DNA of 64,000 nt from CAYNLY01 sp964398225 (GCA_964398225.1 CAYNLY010000002.1:19108-83107); one strand, 5' to 3'. Positions 40,258-49,444 are shown, counted from the first letter of the stretch. The notes: generated by a model not told the origin, from the sequence alone. Program-made: numbers and translations.

Positions 40258-41013
40258 CTAGTCCCTGCGCCTCAGATTCGCCCGGGTGAACACATGGGCC
40301 GGGATCTCGGCGTCGAAATCCACCTGCTCCAGCAGCATGACGGTCCGGTGCCCCGGCTTGTTCACCGGCTGCATCACCCACCGCGTCGGAATGCGGCGGC
40401 CGTCCATCGTCCGGACCCGGTCGAAGCTGAGGCGACGTACGAGATTCCCGTCCTCATCGTAGTAATCCTCGGACACCGGCAGCCCGTCCCGGCCGATCCG
40501 GTGCACCAGCCTGCCCCAGACCACGGGCGCATCGGGCTTCGGAATCGATTCGACGACCCAGCCGTGCTCGTCCTTGCTCAAAATGCGGTGGCGGTAGTCG
40601 TCCACGACCGATTCCATCTTGACCAGATCGTCGTTCGTGAAATCCGATCCCATCCACGAGGACAGCATCATCGAGGGGGGTATGCGGATGTCGCGTTCGA
40701 GCCGGGGCAGATACATCCAGAGCTTTCCGCCGTCCTTGAGCCAGGTCGTATCCCGGTCGCGGGCGGGCTCCAGGATGCGGATGAAGAAGCGGCGGTGGTC
40801 CCGGTCGTCCCAGGCCTTCAGCCGCACCGTGCGTTCCCATTCCGGCGTGACGATGCGCATCGAATAGGTCGCGATGCTGGTGTGCGAACGAAGCAGATCC
40901 TGCACCTTCCGGATCAGCTCGCGCGCTTCATGATCGCCCGTCTCCGCCCGGACCGGCTGCAGTAGAACCCCAAAGAGTGCCAGCCCGAGCAGGGCAACGG
41001 AAAGGCGCTTCAT
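40258..41013 (-). CDS. LolA-like periplasmic protein (outer membrane lipoprotein-sorting family)
   Basis: A 251-residue exported protein: signal peptide in residues 1-23 (cleavage near VRA), then the beta-rich LolA/LppX-like fold. Characteristic segments are YSMRIVTPEWERTV, FFIRILEPARDRDTTWL, LWMYLPRLERDIRIP and SSWMGSDFTNDDLVKM, which I associate with the outer-membrane lipoprotein-sorting family rather than classical LolA. The ATG overlaps the lipB stop (ATGA). It probably shuttles a lipid or lipoprotein across the periplasm between the ABC complex and the outer membrane. No LolB partner is encoded here. Confidence 0.85.
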   Translation of the reverse strand: MKRLSVALLGLALFGVLLQPVRAETGDHEARELIRKVQDLLRSHTSIATYSMRIVTPEWERTVRLKAWDDRDHRRFFIRILEPARDRDTTWLKDGGKLWMYLPRLERDIRIPPSMMLSSWMGSDFTNDDLVKMESVVDDYRHRILSKDEHGWVVESIPKPDAPVVWGRLVHRIGRDGLPVSEDYYDEDGNLVRRLSFDRVRTMDGRRIPTRWVMQPVNKPGHRTVMLLEQVDFDAEIPAHVFTRANLRRRD

Positions 41014-41648
41014 GCCCTCAGTGTAGCAGGGCGGGCGGACGCGAACAGCCGTTCGGCGTGCGCCATCAGCGCCCGTTCCACCTCGCCGCGCGCAGCCCGC
41101 ACGCCCAGCCGCGCCATCGAGGTGACCGGCGCATCCTTCATGCCGCACGGAACGATGCCGCGGAAATGGCGCAGGTCCGGGTCGATGTTCAGCGCAACGC
41201 CGTGGAACGTGATCCACTTCCGGCAGCGCACGCCGACCGCCGCGATCTTGCGGCCGTCCACCCAGACGCCGATGCCGCGCGGATTGCGGGAAGCCTCGAT
41301 GCCGAAGTCGGCGAGCGTGCGGATGATCATTTCCTCGAGCCGGCGCACATGCCGGTGCAGATCGCGCTCCTCTCTCAGATCCGCCAGCACATAAGCGACC
41401 AGCTGACCCGGACCGTGATAGGTCACCTCGCCGCCGCGCCCGGTCTGAAACACCTCGATGCGGACGCCGTCGATCTCGGTGGCGAGCACGTCGCGCCGGC
41501 TTCCCGAAGTGCCGATCGTGAACACGGGCGGATGCTCAGTCAGGATCAGAACCGGCGCGGGTTCCCCGGCCAGGATGCCCTCGACCAGCCGCTCCTGTTC
41601 GGCGACCGAATCCGGATAGGGCTGGCGCTCGTGGCGGATCACCCGCAT
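41010..41648 (-). CDS. lipB: octanoyl-[acyl-carrier-protein]:protein N-octanoyltransferase
   Basis: Transfers octanoate from ACP to lipoyl domains, the first step of lipoate synthesis. The 212-residue protein has FTIGTSGSRRD, RGGEVTYHGPGQLVAY, the GRKIAAVGVRCRKWITFHG motif with the catalytic lysine, and the PCGMKDAPVTSM motif with the catalytic Cys. The ATG at 41648 begins the family N-terminus, eight bases after bioB ends; a longer open frame upstream lies inside bioB. lipA, the next enzyme, is 17 kb away. Its stop overlaps the LolA-like gene. Confidence 0.95.
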   Translation of the reverse strand: MRVIRHERQPYPDSVAEQERLVEGILAGEPAPVLILTEHPPVFTIGTSGSRRDVLATEIDGVRIEVFQTGRGGEVTYHGPGQLVAYVLADLREERDLHRHVRRLEEMIIRTLADFGIEASRNPRGIGVWVDGRKIAAVGVRCRKWITFHGVALNIDPDLRHFRGIVPCGMKDAPVTSMARLGVRAARGEVERALMAHAERLFASARPATLRA

Positions 41649-41656
41649 GGCGGGTG

Positions 41657-42670
41657 CTAGCCGGCCGCGGCCCGCTGGCTCTCGGCGATGCGGCGGGAGG
41701 ACGGCACGGGCTCGGCCTCGGCCACAAGCCCCAGCCGCGCGAACAGGGCCCGGTCGCGCTCGGCGTCCTGATTTCCGGTCGTCAGCAGCTTCTCGCCGTA
41801 GAAGATCGAGTTCGCGCCGGCCAGAAAGCACAACGCCTGCATCTCGTCGCTCATCTGCTGCCGGCCGGCCGAAAGACGCACATGGGATGCTGGCATCGTG
41901 ATCCGGGCCACGGCGATCGTTCGCACGAACTCGAACGGATCCAGATCCTCGGCGAAACGATCCTCCTCGGCCACCGGCGTGCCGGGCACCTTGACGAGCA
42001 GGTTGATCGGCACGCTTTCGGGATGCGGGTCCATGCGCGCAAGCTGCGCGATCAATCCCGCCCGGTGCCGGCGGCTTTCGCCCATACCCACGATGCCCCC
42101 GCAGCAGACCGAGAGCCCCGCCTTGCGGACGTGGCGGAGGGTATCCAGCCGGTCCTCGAACCGGCGCGTCGTGATGATTTCCCGGTAGTAATCGGGGTCG
42201 GTATCGATGTTGTGATTGTAGTAATCGAGCCCGGCCTCCTTAAGCCTTCTGGCCTGTTCCTCGGTCAGCATGCCCAGGGTGGCGCAGGTTTCCATGCCCA
42301 GCGCCTTGATTTCGCGCACCATCTCGAGCACGACCTCGAACGCCCGGCCCTTGGGCTCGCGCCAGGCCGCACCCATGCAGAAGCGGGTGGCCCCCTTCTG
42401 TCTGGCCTTCCGCGCGGCCTCCAGCACCTGTTCCTTGGCCAGCAGCAGTTCCCGCTCCACGCCGGTGTCGTAGCGCGCGGACTGCGGGCAGTACTTGCAG
42501 TCTTCGGGACAGCCGCCGGTCTTGATCGAAAGCAGGGTCGAAAGCTGGATCCGGTTCGGATCGAAATGCGCCCGCAGCGCGTTCTGGGCGCGGAAGATCA
42601 GGTCGGGAAGCGGCAGCTCGAACAGCGCCTCGATTTCCTCGACGCTCCAGTCGTGGCGCAGTGCCTGCAT
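41657..42670 (-). CDS. bioB: biotin synthase
   Basis: Radical-SAM enzyme inserting sulfur into dethiobiotin. The 337-residue protein has the cluster motif CPEDCKYC, preceded by LSIKTGGC, then [33 protein letters not shown] and the [11 protein letters not shown] segment. The ATG at 42670 has GGAGGTGA six bases upstream; a TTG 24 bases earlier lacks one. A weak promoter-like pair (TTGCGC, 17 bases, TACCAT) lies just upstream. It heads the bioB-lipB-LolA-like-ABC run. The other bio genes are not in the window. Confidence 0.96.
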   Translation of the reverse strand: MQALRHDWSVEEIEALFELPLPDLIFRAQNALRAHFDPNRIQLSTLLSIKTGGCPEDCKYCPQSARYDTGVERELLLAKEQVLEAARKARQKGATRFCMGAAWREPKGRAFEVVLEMVREIKALGMETCATLGMLTEEQARRLKEAGLDYYNHNIDTDPDYYREIITTRRFEDRLDTLRHVRKAGLSVCCGGIVGMGESRRHRAGLIAQLARMDPHPESVPINLLVKVPGTPVAEEDRFAEDLDPFEFVRTIAVARITMPASHVRLSAGRQQMSDEMQALCFLAGANSIFYGEKLLTTGNQDAERDRALFARLGLVAEAEPVPSSRRIAESQRAAAG

Positions 42671-42740
42671 GATCGTCACCTCCGAAGCCGTCAACCCGGC
42701 AGCCCCGGATGGTAGACGGCCGCGTCCCCCGGCGCAAAGA

Positions 42741-44429
42741 TCAGGCGCAAACGCCGTTGTCCGGCGCGTAGGTAAGGCGGCTCAGGTGCCGACGAATCAC
42801 GAGCACCGCGTGTAGGCTCATCGACAGCGCATCCAGCCCCATGTTCATCAGCCGCTCGGTCCATTCCGGATCCGCGGCCAGCTCCCCGCACAGCGACACC
42901 GGAATGCCGGCCCGGTGCGCTGCCTGCACGGTCAGCCGCATCAGGCGCTCGATCGCGGGGTGTTCCGCCCGGTAAAGACCGGCCACTTCCTCGTCGGCCC
43001 GGTCGGCGGCCAGCGCATACTGCATCAGGTCGTTGGTTCCGATCGAGAAGAAATCCGACACCTTCGCCAGTTCGTCGGCGATCAGCACCGCCGCCGGCAC
43101 TTCGATCATCGCGCCCAGAGGCACCCGCACGCCGCCGCCGGCGCGCTCGATCTCGTCCTGGAGCATGCGCCGCACGGCCTGCATTTCCTCGACCGACACC
43201 ACCATCGGCACGAGCACCTGCACCGGCCCTTCCCGGGCCGCAGCAACAATGCCCCGGAGCTGGGCGCGCAACAGATCGGGCATGCGCAGAAGCAGGCGGA
43301 TCCCGCGCAGGCCCATGGCCGGATTCATGCCGTTGAAGGGATCGGCGCCCACGCAGCGATAGAGCTGGGGCTTGTCGCCGCCGACATCGAGCAGCCGGAT
43401 CGTCACCGGTCGTCCCGCCATCGCCCGCACGACCTCGCGATAGCAGGCGGCCTGCGTGGCGGCATCGGGCGGATCGCCGGAGTTCATGAACAGAAACTCG
43501 GTCCGGAACAGACCGATGCCCTCCACGCCGACGCGCAGCGCCATGTCCAGCTCTTCGGGAAACTCCAGATTGCCCATGATCGGCAGCGGATGACCGTCGG
43601 CGCTCCGGGAGGGACGGCCGGCATAGGCCATGAGCTGATCGTGGTAGACCTCGATCGCCTCGGCGAACCGCCGGTAGCGCACCTGTTCCTCGGCCTCGGG
43701 GTTCAGCACCCACCGCCCCTGTTCGCCGTCGAGAATCAGCGTATCACCGTCCCGGGCCCGATCGAGGATGCCCTCCACGCCGACGAGCGCGGGCAGACCG
43801 ATGCCGCGCGCCAGAATCAGCGCGTGCGAGCCGCCGCCGCCTTGTTCTGCGACGAGGCCAGCTGCACCGGCGCGCCAGAGCGCGACCACCTCGGAAACCG
43901 TGAAATCCTCGGCAATGAAGATCTGCGGATCGTCGCCCTCGGCTCCGGGCTGATGCAGATCCGCAGGTTCCCCGGCCAGATGACGGAGCACGCGCTGGCC
44001 CACCTGTTCGACATCGTCCTTGCGGGCGCGCAGGTACTCGTCCTCGATCTGCTCGAAGGCCTGCTCGATCGCGTCCATCTGCTGGCGCAGCGCCCACTCC
44101 GCATTGATGGCCTGCTCGCGGATGCGTTCGCGCGCGCGGTCCACGAGCTCCGGATCCGAGAGCATCATGATGTGCGCATCCAGAATCATCTGCGGATCCC
44201 GGGATTCGACCACGGCCAGCTGCCGTCGCTCATGCTCCATTTCCCGGAGCGCGGCCATCACCGCGCGATCCAGTCGCTCGACCTCGGCCTCCACGGCGGC
44301 AGACGCCAGGTGGCGCTCGGGGATCGGCATCCGCCCCCGCCGAAGCTTCTGAACCCGGCCGATGACCACGCCGGGGCTTGTGGCAACGGCGCCGCCTTCG
44401 TGCCGGATGCGCTCCGGCGCACCCATCAT
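42741..44429 (-). CDS. ptsI: PTS enzyme I (phosphoenolpyruvate-protein phosphotransferase)
   Basis: Moves phosphate from PEP to HPr. The 562-residue protein has the N-terminal HPr-interacting domain, the phospho-His202 in [13 protein letters not shown] (enteric GGRTSH), and the PEP-binding barrel with [48 protein letters not shown] and the active-site Cys in VSLCGELA. There is no GAF domain, so it is EI rather than EI-Ntr. The ATG overlaps the HPr stop (ATGA), with a second ATG directly behind. It is the last gene of the rpoN-to-PTS run, and no PTS permease is encoded nearby. Confidence 0.94.
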   Translation of the reverse strand: MMGAPERIRHEGGAVATSPGVVIGRVQKLRRGRMPIPERHLASAAVEAEVERLDRAVMAALREMEHERRQLAVVESRDPQMILDAHIMMLSDPELVDRARERIREQAINAEWALRQQMDAIEQAFEQIEDEYLRARKDDVEQVGQRVLRHLAGEPADLHQPGAEGDDPQIFIAEDFTVSEVVALWRAGAAGLVAEQGGGGSHALILARGIGLPALVGVEGILDRARDGDTLILDGEQGRWVLNPEAEEQVRYRRFAEAIEVYHDQLMAYAGRPSRSADGHPLPIMGNLEFPEELDMALRVGVEGIGLFRTEFLFMNSGDPPDAATQAACYREVVRAMAGRPVTIRLLDVGGDKPQLYRCVGADPFNGMNPAMGLRGIRLLLRMPDLLRAQLRGIVAAAREGPVQVLVPMVVSVEEMQAVRRMLQDEIERAGGGVRVPLGAMIEVPAAVLIADELAKVSDFFSIGTNDLMQYALAADRADEEVAGLYRAEHPAIERLMRLTVQAAHRAGIPVSLCGELAADPEWTERLMNMGLDALSMSLHAVLVIRRHLSRLTYAPDNGVCA

Positions 44430-44695
44430 GACTCCTCGCCGAAGCGATCGTCGACCAGCGCCGCGATCGCCGCCAGCGCATCCTCGGCGTCCGGCCCCTC
44501 GGCACGGACGATGAGTTCGGTGCCGCGGGCCGCGGCCAGCATCATGATGCCCATGATGCTCTTCGCGTTCACCTCGACCTCGTCCCGGGCCAGGATGATT
44601 TCCGACTGAAACCGGCCGGCGACGGCGGCCAGCTTCGCCGAGGCCCGCGCATGCAGGCCCAGCTTGTTCCGGATCGTCACCCGCCGCTCAGGCAT
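44426..44695 (-). CDS. ptsH: HPr phosphocarrier protein
   Basis: An 89-residue HPr with phospho-His15 (KLGLHARASAKL) and the regulatory Ser46 in VNAKSIMGIMML, the residue modified by HPr kinase. hprK lies four genes upstream in the same run, so Ser46 control is plausible. The ATG at 44695 was preferred because the N-terminus MPERRVTI then has normal length; a GTG six bases earlier is possible. It overlaps the EIIA gene by 8 bases and enzyme I by 4. Confidence 0.94.
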   Translation of the reverse strand: MPERRVTIRNKLGLHARASAKLAAVAGRFQSEIILARDEVEVNAKSIMGIMMLAAARGTELIVRAEGPDAEDALAAIAALVDDRFGEES

Positions 44696-45110
44696 CCCCA
44701 CGGCTCCGGCGCTCGCCGATCAGCTCGGACGCAAGACAGATGTATTGCCGGCCCGAGGCGACGACCTCGCGCGCAAGCACCGTAACGTCGCGTTCCTCCC
44801 GGCGCATGACGAAGGCCTTGACGAGCAGCGGAATGTTGAAGCCGGAGACGACCTCGATGCGCCCCGGTTCGAGAAACTCGAGCGCGATGTTGCACGGCGT
44901 GCCGCCGAACATGTCCACGAGCACGAGCACGCCGTCGCCCGCATCCGCCGACGCGATGCAGTCGCGCATCCGGTCGCGGAGCTGTTCCGGCGGCATGGTT
45001 TTCGGCACATCCAGCACGGCCGTCAGCGACTGCCTGCCCACGACATGTTCGGCCGCCTGAAGCATGCCGCCCGCGGCATGCTCGTGCGCAACGAGTACCA
45101 CTCCGATCAT
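44688..45110 (-). CDS. PTS EIIA component, mannose/fructose (EIIA-Man) type
   Basis: A 140-residue stand-alone EIIA-Man domain. The phospho-His is His9 in VVLVAHEHAA, and LVDMFGGTPCN matches the family's DLxGGTPxN motif. No EIIB, EIIC or EIID genes accompany it, so it is more likely a regulatory phosphate acceptor than part of a sugar permease, as in many beta- and alphaproteobacteria. The ATG overlaps the rapZ stop (ATGA). Confidence 0.92.
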   Translation of the reverse strand: MIGVVLVAHEHAAGGMLQAAEHVVGRQSLTAVLDVPKTMPPEQLRDRMRDCIASADAGDGVLVLVDMFGGTPCNIALEFLEPGRIEVVSGFNIPLLVKAFVMRREERDVTVLAREVVASGRQYICLASELIGERRSRGDA

Positions 45111-45979
45111 TGCCCGGCTCCCGCATCAAGAATCAGCCCCAGTTCGCGGTGGTGCACCGCAGGGCTTGCCCGCCCGGTCTCGGCGAGCCACAAGGCGGTG
45201 CGCTCGGCCAGATACACCGAACGGTGCCTGCCTCCGCTGCAGCCGAAGGCGAGCGTGAAATACTGCTTGCGCTCCTTTTGCATGCCCGGCCAGGCGAAAG
45301 CCAGCCAGTCCCGGATCCGGCGCTCGGCCTCGGCCACTTCGGAGCGCGCTTGCAGAAAGGCCGCCACCGGCTCGTCGCGCCCGGTCAGGGGAGCGAGTTC
45401 GGGCACGTAATGGGGATTGGGCAGAAAGCGGACGTCGACGACCATGTCCGCCTGCCGGGGCAGCCCCCGCTGGAAGCTGAACGAGACCAACGTGCATCGA
45501 ATCGGCCGCTCGGCGGTCTCCGCCTCCTGCCGGATGTAGGCCTGGGCCTGCTCCGCAAGCTCGTAGGGCGTGGTCTGGCTCGAATCGAGCACGAGATCGG
45601 CGATCGCCCGGACCGGTTGCAGTGCCTCGCGTTCGGACTGGATCGCCTCGAGCAGGTCGCGCTCGGGCGCAAACGGATGCCGGCGGCGCACGGTCGAAAA
45701 CCTGCGGGCAAGCACCTCGTCCTCGGCCTCGACGAACACGAGCTGCCACGGATCCCCCGAGACCAGCACGGCCTCGATCGCCTCGGCCAGCGCCGCCCGG
45801 TCCGGGCAGCTGCGCACGTCGAGGCAGACCGCCGCGGGCTGATTCCTGGCCAGCATCTGCCGGCTCCAGTCGCGCAGAAGCTCCAGCGGCAGGTTGTCGG
45901 TACAGAAGTAGCCCGCATCCTCCAGCGCGTGAAGCACGGTGCTCTTGCCCGCGCCGGAGAGCCCGCTGATCAGAAGCAT
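45107..45979 (-). CDS. rapZ: RNase adapter protein RapZ
   Basis: In enterics RapZ guides RNase E to the sRNA GlmZ and so controls glucosamine-6-phosphate synthesis. The 290-residue protein has a P-loop GLSGAGKST at residues 6-14, FCTDNLPLELL, VCLDVRSCPDR and the C-terminal FGCSGGRHRSVYLAE block. It sits between hprK and the EIIA-Man gene, the usual rpoN-region order. No GlmZ/GlmY-like RNA was identified in this window. Confidence 0.94.
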   Translation of the reverse strand: MLLISGLSGAGKSTVLHALEDAGYFCTDNLPLELLRDWSRQMLARNQPAAVCLDVRSCPDRAALAEAIEAVLVSGDPWQLVFVEAEDEVLARRFSTVRRRHPFAPERDLLEAIQSEREALQPVRAIADLVLDSSQTTPYELAEQAQAYIRQEAETAERPIRCTLVSFSFQRGLPRQADMVVDVRFLPNPHYVPELAPLTGRDEPVAAFLQARSEVAEAERRIRDWLAFAWPGMQKERKQYFTLAFGCSGGRHRSVYLAERTALWLAETGRASPAVHHRELGLILDAGAGQ

Positions 45980-45986
45980 CGCCGCG

Positions 45987-46931
45987 TCACCGCGCGCCCT
46001 TCTCGATCCGCTCCTGAAGCGCCTTCGCGAAGCTCCGGCTGCTGTCGATCCCGCGCAGCTTCAGAAGCTGGTTGCGCGTGGCCACCTCGACCAGCACCGC
46101 CAGCGAACGCCCGGAACGGATCGGCACCGGCACCTGGGGAATCGGCACGCCCAGGATCTCGACCGTTTCCTCGCCGCCCGTCGCCCGATCCTCCTGCTTC
46201 AGCCGCTCCCAGGGCACAAGCTCGACGACCATCCGCAGCCGCTTGGTGTCGGTGATCGCGGCCGCGCCGTACAGGTCCCGGATGTTCAGGATACCGATCC
46301 CGCGGATTTCCATGTGGTAGCGCAGCGCCTCGGGGCTGCGGCCAACGATGACCTCGGGGCTTTCACGTACGAACTCGACCATGTCATCGGCGATCAGCCG
46401 GTGTCCGCGCGAGATCAGCTCGAGCCCGATCTCGCTCTTCCCGATTCCCGACGCGCCCGTAAGCAGCACGCCGAGCCCGAACACGTCCATGTACACGCCG
46501 TGGACGAAGGTCTTCGGGGCCAGGCGATGGTTCAGAAACAGGGTCAGGTTCGTCATCAGCGACTGGGAATCGAGCTCGGAGACGATCAGCGGCGTGCCGG
46601 TCCGGGAGGCCGCCTCGACGATGTAGTCCGGAGGCTCCATGCCGTAGGTCACGACCACGGCCGCCAGCCCCTGGTCGAACACCGCATCCACATGCGCGCG
46701 GCATTCCGCTTCGGGGCGCGAGGCGAGATAGCCGAGCTCGGTGCGCCCGATCACCTGCAGGCGGTTCGGATTGATCTTGGCCAGATAGCCGGCAAAGGCG
46801 AGCGCCGGTTTCTCCACCCGGGGATGGTCGATGATCCGGTCCAGCCCTTCCTCGCCCGTCAACAGCCGCATCGCCATCGGCCCGCCCTGCTCCGCGAGCA
46901 GCTCGCGAACCGTGATCGTCGGCTGACCCAC
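45987..46931 (-). CDS. hprK: HPr kinase/phosphorylase
   Basis: Phosphorylates and dephosphorylates Ser46 of HPr. The 314-residue protein has an N-terminal MurF-like domain, the P-loop GASGIGKSE (residues 159-167) and, downstream, the catalytic ISRGHRLIADDMVEF segment and the MEIRGIGILNI signature. It starts with GTG directly after the ptsN stop, with no gap. Its presence beside HPr with an intact Ser46 means the bifunctional regulation is complete here. Enteric bacteria lack it. Confidence 0.95.
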   Translation of the reverse strand: MGQPTITVRELLAEQGGPMAMRLLTGEEGLDRIIDHPRVEKPALAFAGYLAKINPNRLQVIGRTELGYLASRPEAECRAHVDAVFDQGLAAVVVTYGMEPPDYIVEAASRTGTPLIVSELDSQSLMTNLTLFLNHRLAPKTFVHGVYMDVFGLGVLLTGASGIGKSEIGLELISRGHRLIADDMVEFVRESPEVIVGRSPEALRYHMEIRGIGILNIRDLYGAAAITDTKRLRMVVELVPWERLKQEDRATGGEETVEILGVPIPQVPVPIRSGRSLAVLVEVATRNQLLKLRGIDSSRSFAKALQERIEKGAR

Positions 46932-47366
46932 TTATCCTGCCGCCTCTTCGAAAAGCCGGGAAATCGCCTCGGCGCTTTCGGCCTTCATGATGGCCTCGCG
47001 CACATGCGCCTGCTGCAGACTCCGGGCAAGCCGCGCCAGCAGTTCGAGATGCGCCTTGTCGTCGCTGTCCGGAACGAGCAGCAGCACGACGATGTGCACC
47101 GGCTGGCCGTCGATCGCATCGAAATCCACGCCCTCGATGTGCCGGGCCAGCGCCAGCTCCGGGCGGGTCAGACCGCGCATGCGTCCGTGCGGAATCGCCA
47201 CGCCGTGCCCGATGCCGGTGCTGCCCAGCTGCTCGCGGGCCATGACCACCTCCATGACCTGATCGGGGTCAATGGAGGACAGCACATGAGCCAGATCGGT
47301 GATCAGCGCGCGCTTGCTCTTCGCGGCCGAATCGAGGAGCACGTGCTCCGGTGGCAGCAGGCTCAT
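46932..47366 (-). CDS. ptsN: nitrogen-regulatory EIIA (EIIA-Ntr)
   Basis: Soluble phosphotransferase that in other bacteria controls potassium transport, (p)ppGpp enzymes and sigma-54 related functions. The 144-residue protein has the phospho-His60 in GHGVAIPHGR and the VVLLLVPDSD strand. It lacks any membrane part. The ATG at 47366 was chosen because the family N-terminus (MSLLPPEHVLLD) begins there. It lies 22 bases after hpf. It could receive phosphate from the single HPr/EI pair of this cluster. Confidence 0.94.
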   Translation of the reverse strand: MSLLPPEHVLLDSAAKSKRALITDLAHVLSSIDPDQVMEVVMAREQLGSTGIGHGVAIPHGRMRGLTRPELALARHIEGVDFDAIDGQPVHIVVLLLVPDSDDKAHLELLARLARSLQQAHVREAIMKAESAEAISRLFEEAAG

Positions 47367-47388
47367 GACCGGGCTTCCAGACGTAGAC

Positions 47389-47952
47389 CTAGGCGGCCTC
47401 GGCCTCGATGCACGCGACCGAGCCGTCCGGACGCCGGTAGAGCACGTTGAGCCGCTCGGTTTCCTGGTTCGTGAACACGAGCTCGTCGCTGCCCGACAGC
47501 TCGAGCTGCATGATCGCCTCGTCCACACTCATCGGCTTGGCCGCGATCTCGCGGCTGGCCACGGGCTCCGGAACGTGGTCCTCGGGAATCTCCTCGTCCG
47601 CCGGCGGCAGGTAGACCCGCTGGGCCACCTTGATTTCGCGGCCTTCGCGGCGCGAATGGTTGCTCTGGTGCCGTTTCAGCTTCTGACGGTAGCGCTTGAG
47701 CTGGCGGTTGAGCTTGTCCACCGCGCCGTCGATCGAGGCATACATGTCCTCGGTCTCCTCGCTTCCGTGGATCGTGATGCCGCTGGCATGGATCGTGATT
47801 TCGCAGCGCTGGCGGATCTTCTCGACCGAAAGCACGACCTGAACGTCGACCACATGGTCGAACGAATGCTTCAGATGCTGAAGCTTCTCGTGCACGTACG
47901 CCTTCAGCGGTTCGGTGAGCTCGATATGTCGTCCCGTGATGTTGACCTGCAT
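47389..47952 (-). CDS. hpf: ribosome hibernation promoting factor, long form
   Basis: Binds the 30S subunit in stationary phase and causes ribosome dimerisation. At 187 residues this is the long form: an N-terminal S30AE domain (about 1-100, with MQVNITGRHIEL and EDMYASIDGAVDKL) plus a linker and the C-terminal dimerisation domain (about 135-183, MSVDEAIMQLELSG to LYRRPDGS). Enteric bacteria carry a short HPF with RMF instead. The ATG sits directly against the rpoN stop. Confidence 0.93.
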   Translation of the reverse strand: MQVNITGRHIELTEPLKAYVHEKLQHLKHSFDHVVDVQVVLSVEKIRQRCEITIHASGITIHGSEETEDMYASIDGAVDKLNRQLKRYRQKLKRHQSNHSRREGREIKVAQRVYLPPADEEIPEDHVPEPVASREIAAKPMSVDEAIMQLELSGSDELVFTNQETERLNVLYRRPDGSVACIEAEAA

Positions 47953-49344
47953 CTATGACCTCCGTTGTCCCTTGCGCCGCGCGGATGAGGCGCGACGGCG
48001 CTGGCTGCTGGGCGGCAGGCCCAGCTGTTCGCGGTACTTGGCCACCGTTCGCCGTGCGATCTCGATGCCCTCGGCCCGCAACCGGTCGGCAATGGCCTGA
48101 TCGGAGATCGGCCGCCCGGCAGGCTCCGATTCGATCAGCGCCCGAATCCTCTGCTGCACCCGGTAGACGGAAATGGTGCCACCGCCCCGGGTGGGCAGTC
48201 CAGCGGAAAAGAACCGCTTGAGCTCGACGACGCCGATCGGCGTCAGCGCGTACTTGCCGCTGGTCACACGGGAAATCGTCGATTCGTGCAGTCCGACCTC
48301 CTCGGCGACATCCTGCAGCGTGAGCGGCTTGAGTCCGAACAGCCCGTACTCGAGAAAGGCGCGCTGCCGTCGGGCCAGGCACAGCGCGACCTTCATCAGC
48401 GTTTCGGCCCGCTGATCGAGCGCGCTCAGCAGCCAGCGCGCCTCGCGCATCGCCTGGGCCATGAACTCTCGGTCCGGCCCCTCGAACTCGTGCTCAAGCC
48501 ACCGCTCGTTGATCCGGAGCCCGCGCGCGCCGGCGGCCGGCACGTCCACCTCGATGTCCCCGGACGGCGTCTTACGGAACACGATCTCGGGTTCGATGTA
48601 AACCGGCGCCTCACCGCGAAGCCCGTGGCCCGGGAACGGATCGAGCCGGCGCATCCGCGCGCGCGCTGCGGCCAGCTCCTCAATCGAGCATTCGGCCATC
48701 GCCGCCAGATCCTCGTCCGGAAGATGAAGATGCTCCGCGAAATGCAGCAGCAGCCGGCGGGCAAGCCGCGTCGGCTCGTCGTCTTCCTCCAGCTGCAGAA
48801 GCAGGCACTCGATCAGGCTCCGCGCGCCGATCCCGGGGGGCTCGAGCTGCTGCACGATCCGCTCGAGCACCGAAACCACCGCGTCCGGCCTGGCGTTCTC
48901 GGCCTCGGCAAGCTCGGCCGGATCCATCCGGAAGTAGCCGTCGTCGTCAAGGTTGTCGATGATCGCATGCGCGAGCCGCCGCTCCTCGTCGCTCATCGGC
49001 TGGCGGTCGATCTGTTCGTGCAGGGACGCGCCCAGACTGGGCTCGTCGCGGAGCATCGCCTCCATGTCTGCGGGTGTTTCCCGGCCCGGGCCCTGGTAGA
49101 GCCGCTCCCAGCGGTTGTCGCCGGACTCGCGCCACGGCTCGGCTCCGCCTTCGAGCACCGGGACCGGCTCGGAAGGCGCCTCGGCCGCCTCCTCGACACG
49201 CTCCAGCAGGGGATTGGTTTCCAGGCATTCCTCGAGGTAGGCCTCGAGTTCCATGGCGTTCATCGCCAGCACCTTCAGCGATTGCGCCAGCTGCGGCGTG
49301 AGCGCGAGCTTCTGCCCAAGCTTCGTGGTCAGCCGAGTTTGCAT
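47953..49344 (-). CDS. rpoN: RNA polymerase sigma-54 factor
   Basis: Alternative sigma factor for -24/-12 promoters that need enhancer-binding ATPases. The 463-residue protein has the glutamine-rich region I (RLTTKLGQKLALTPQLAQSL), an acidic region II, the core-binding region and the helix-turn-helix, and it ends with the RpoN box ARRTVAKYREQLGLP. All are intact. GGGAG precedes the ATG. A strong sigma-70 promoter lies about 60 bases upstream. No enhancer-binding protein and no clear -24/-12 site was found in the window. Confidence 0.96.
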   Translation of the reverse strand: MQTRLTTKLGQKLALTPQLAQSLKVLAMNAMELEAYLEECLETNPLLERVEEAAEAPSEPVPVLEGGAEPWRESGDNRWERLYQGPGRETPADMEAMLRDEPSLGASLHEQIDRQPMSDEERRLAHAIIDNLDDDGYFRMDPAELAEAENARPDAVVSVLERIVQQLEPPGIGARSLIECLLLQLEEDDEPTRLARRLLLHFAEHLHLPDEDLAAMAECSIEELAAARARMRRLDPFPGHGLRGEAPVYIEPEIVFRKTPSGDIEVDVPAAGARGLRINERWLEHEFEGPDREFMAQAMREARWLLSALDQRAETLMKVALCLARRQRAFLEYGLFGLKPLTLQDVAEEVGLHESTISRVTSGKYALTPIGVVELKRFFSAGLPTRGGGTISVYRVQQRIRALIESEPAGRPISDQAIADRLRAEGIEIARRTVAKYREQLGLPPSSQRRRASSARRKGQRRS

Positions 49345-49405
49345 CAGCGGACTCCCGTCACCGGGCGGGCGAAGGGCGATTCAATCCGGCGCATACCCAT
49401 TGAAT

Positions 49406-49434
49406 CTTATAGCCCCCTCCGGCTCATGTTTCAA
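49406..49434 (-). promoter_or_regulatory. rpoN promoter
   Basis: On the minus strand TTGAAA (49429-49434), a 17-base spacer and TATAAG (49406-49411); each hexamer matches five of six consensus bases. The transcript would start near 49399, leaving a 5' UTR of about 55 bases before rpoN. It probably also drives hpf-ptsN-hprK-rapZ-PTS. Confidence 0.7.
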
Positions 49435-49444
49435 GCTGCGGCAC

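Noticed and set aside
40453..41013. Possible separate promoter (TACACT) inside the end of lipB for the LolA-like gene
   Set aside because: No acceptable -35 at 16-18 bases, and the gene is coupled to lipB by ATGA, so a separate start is not needed.
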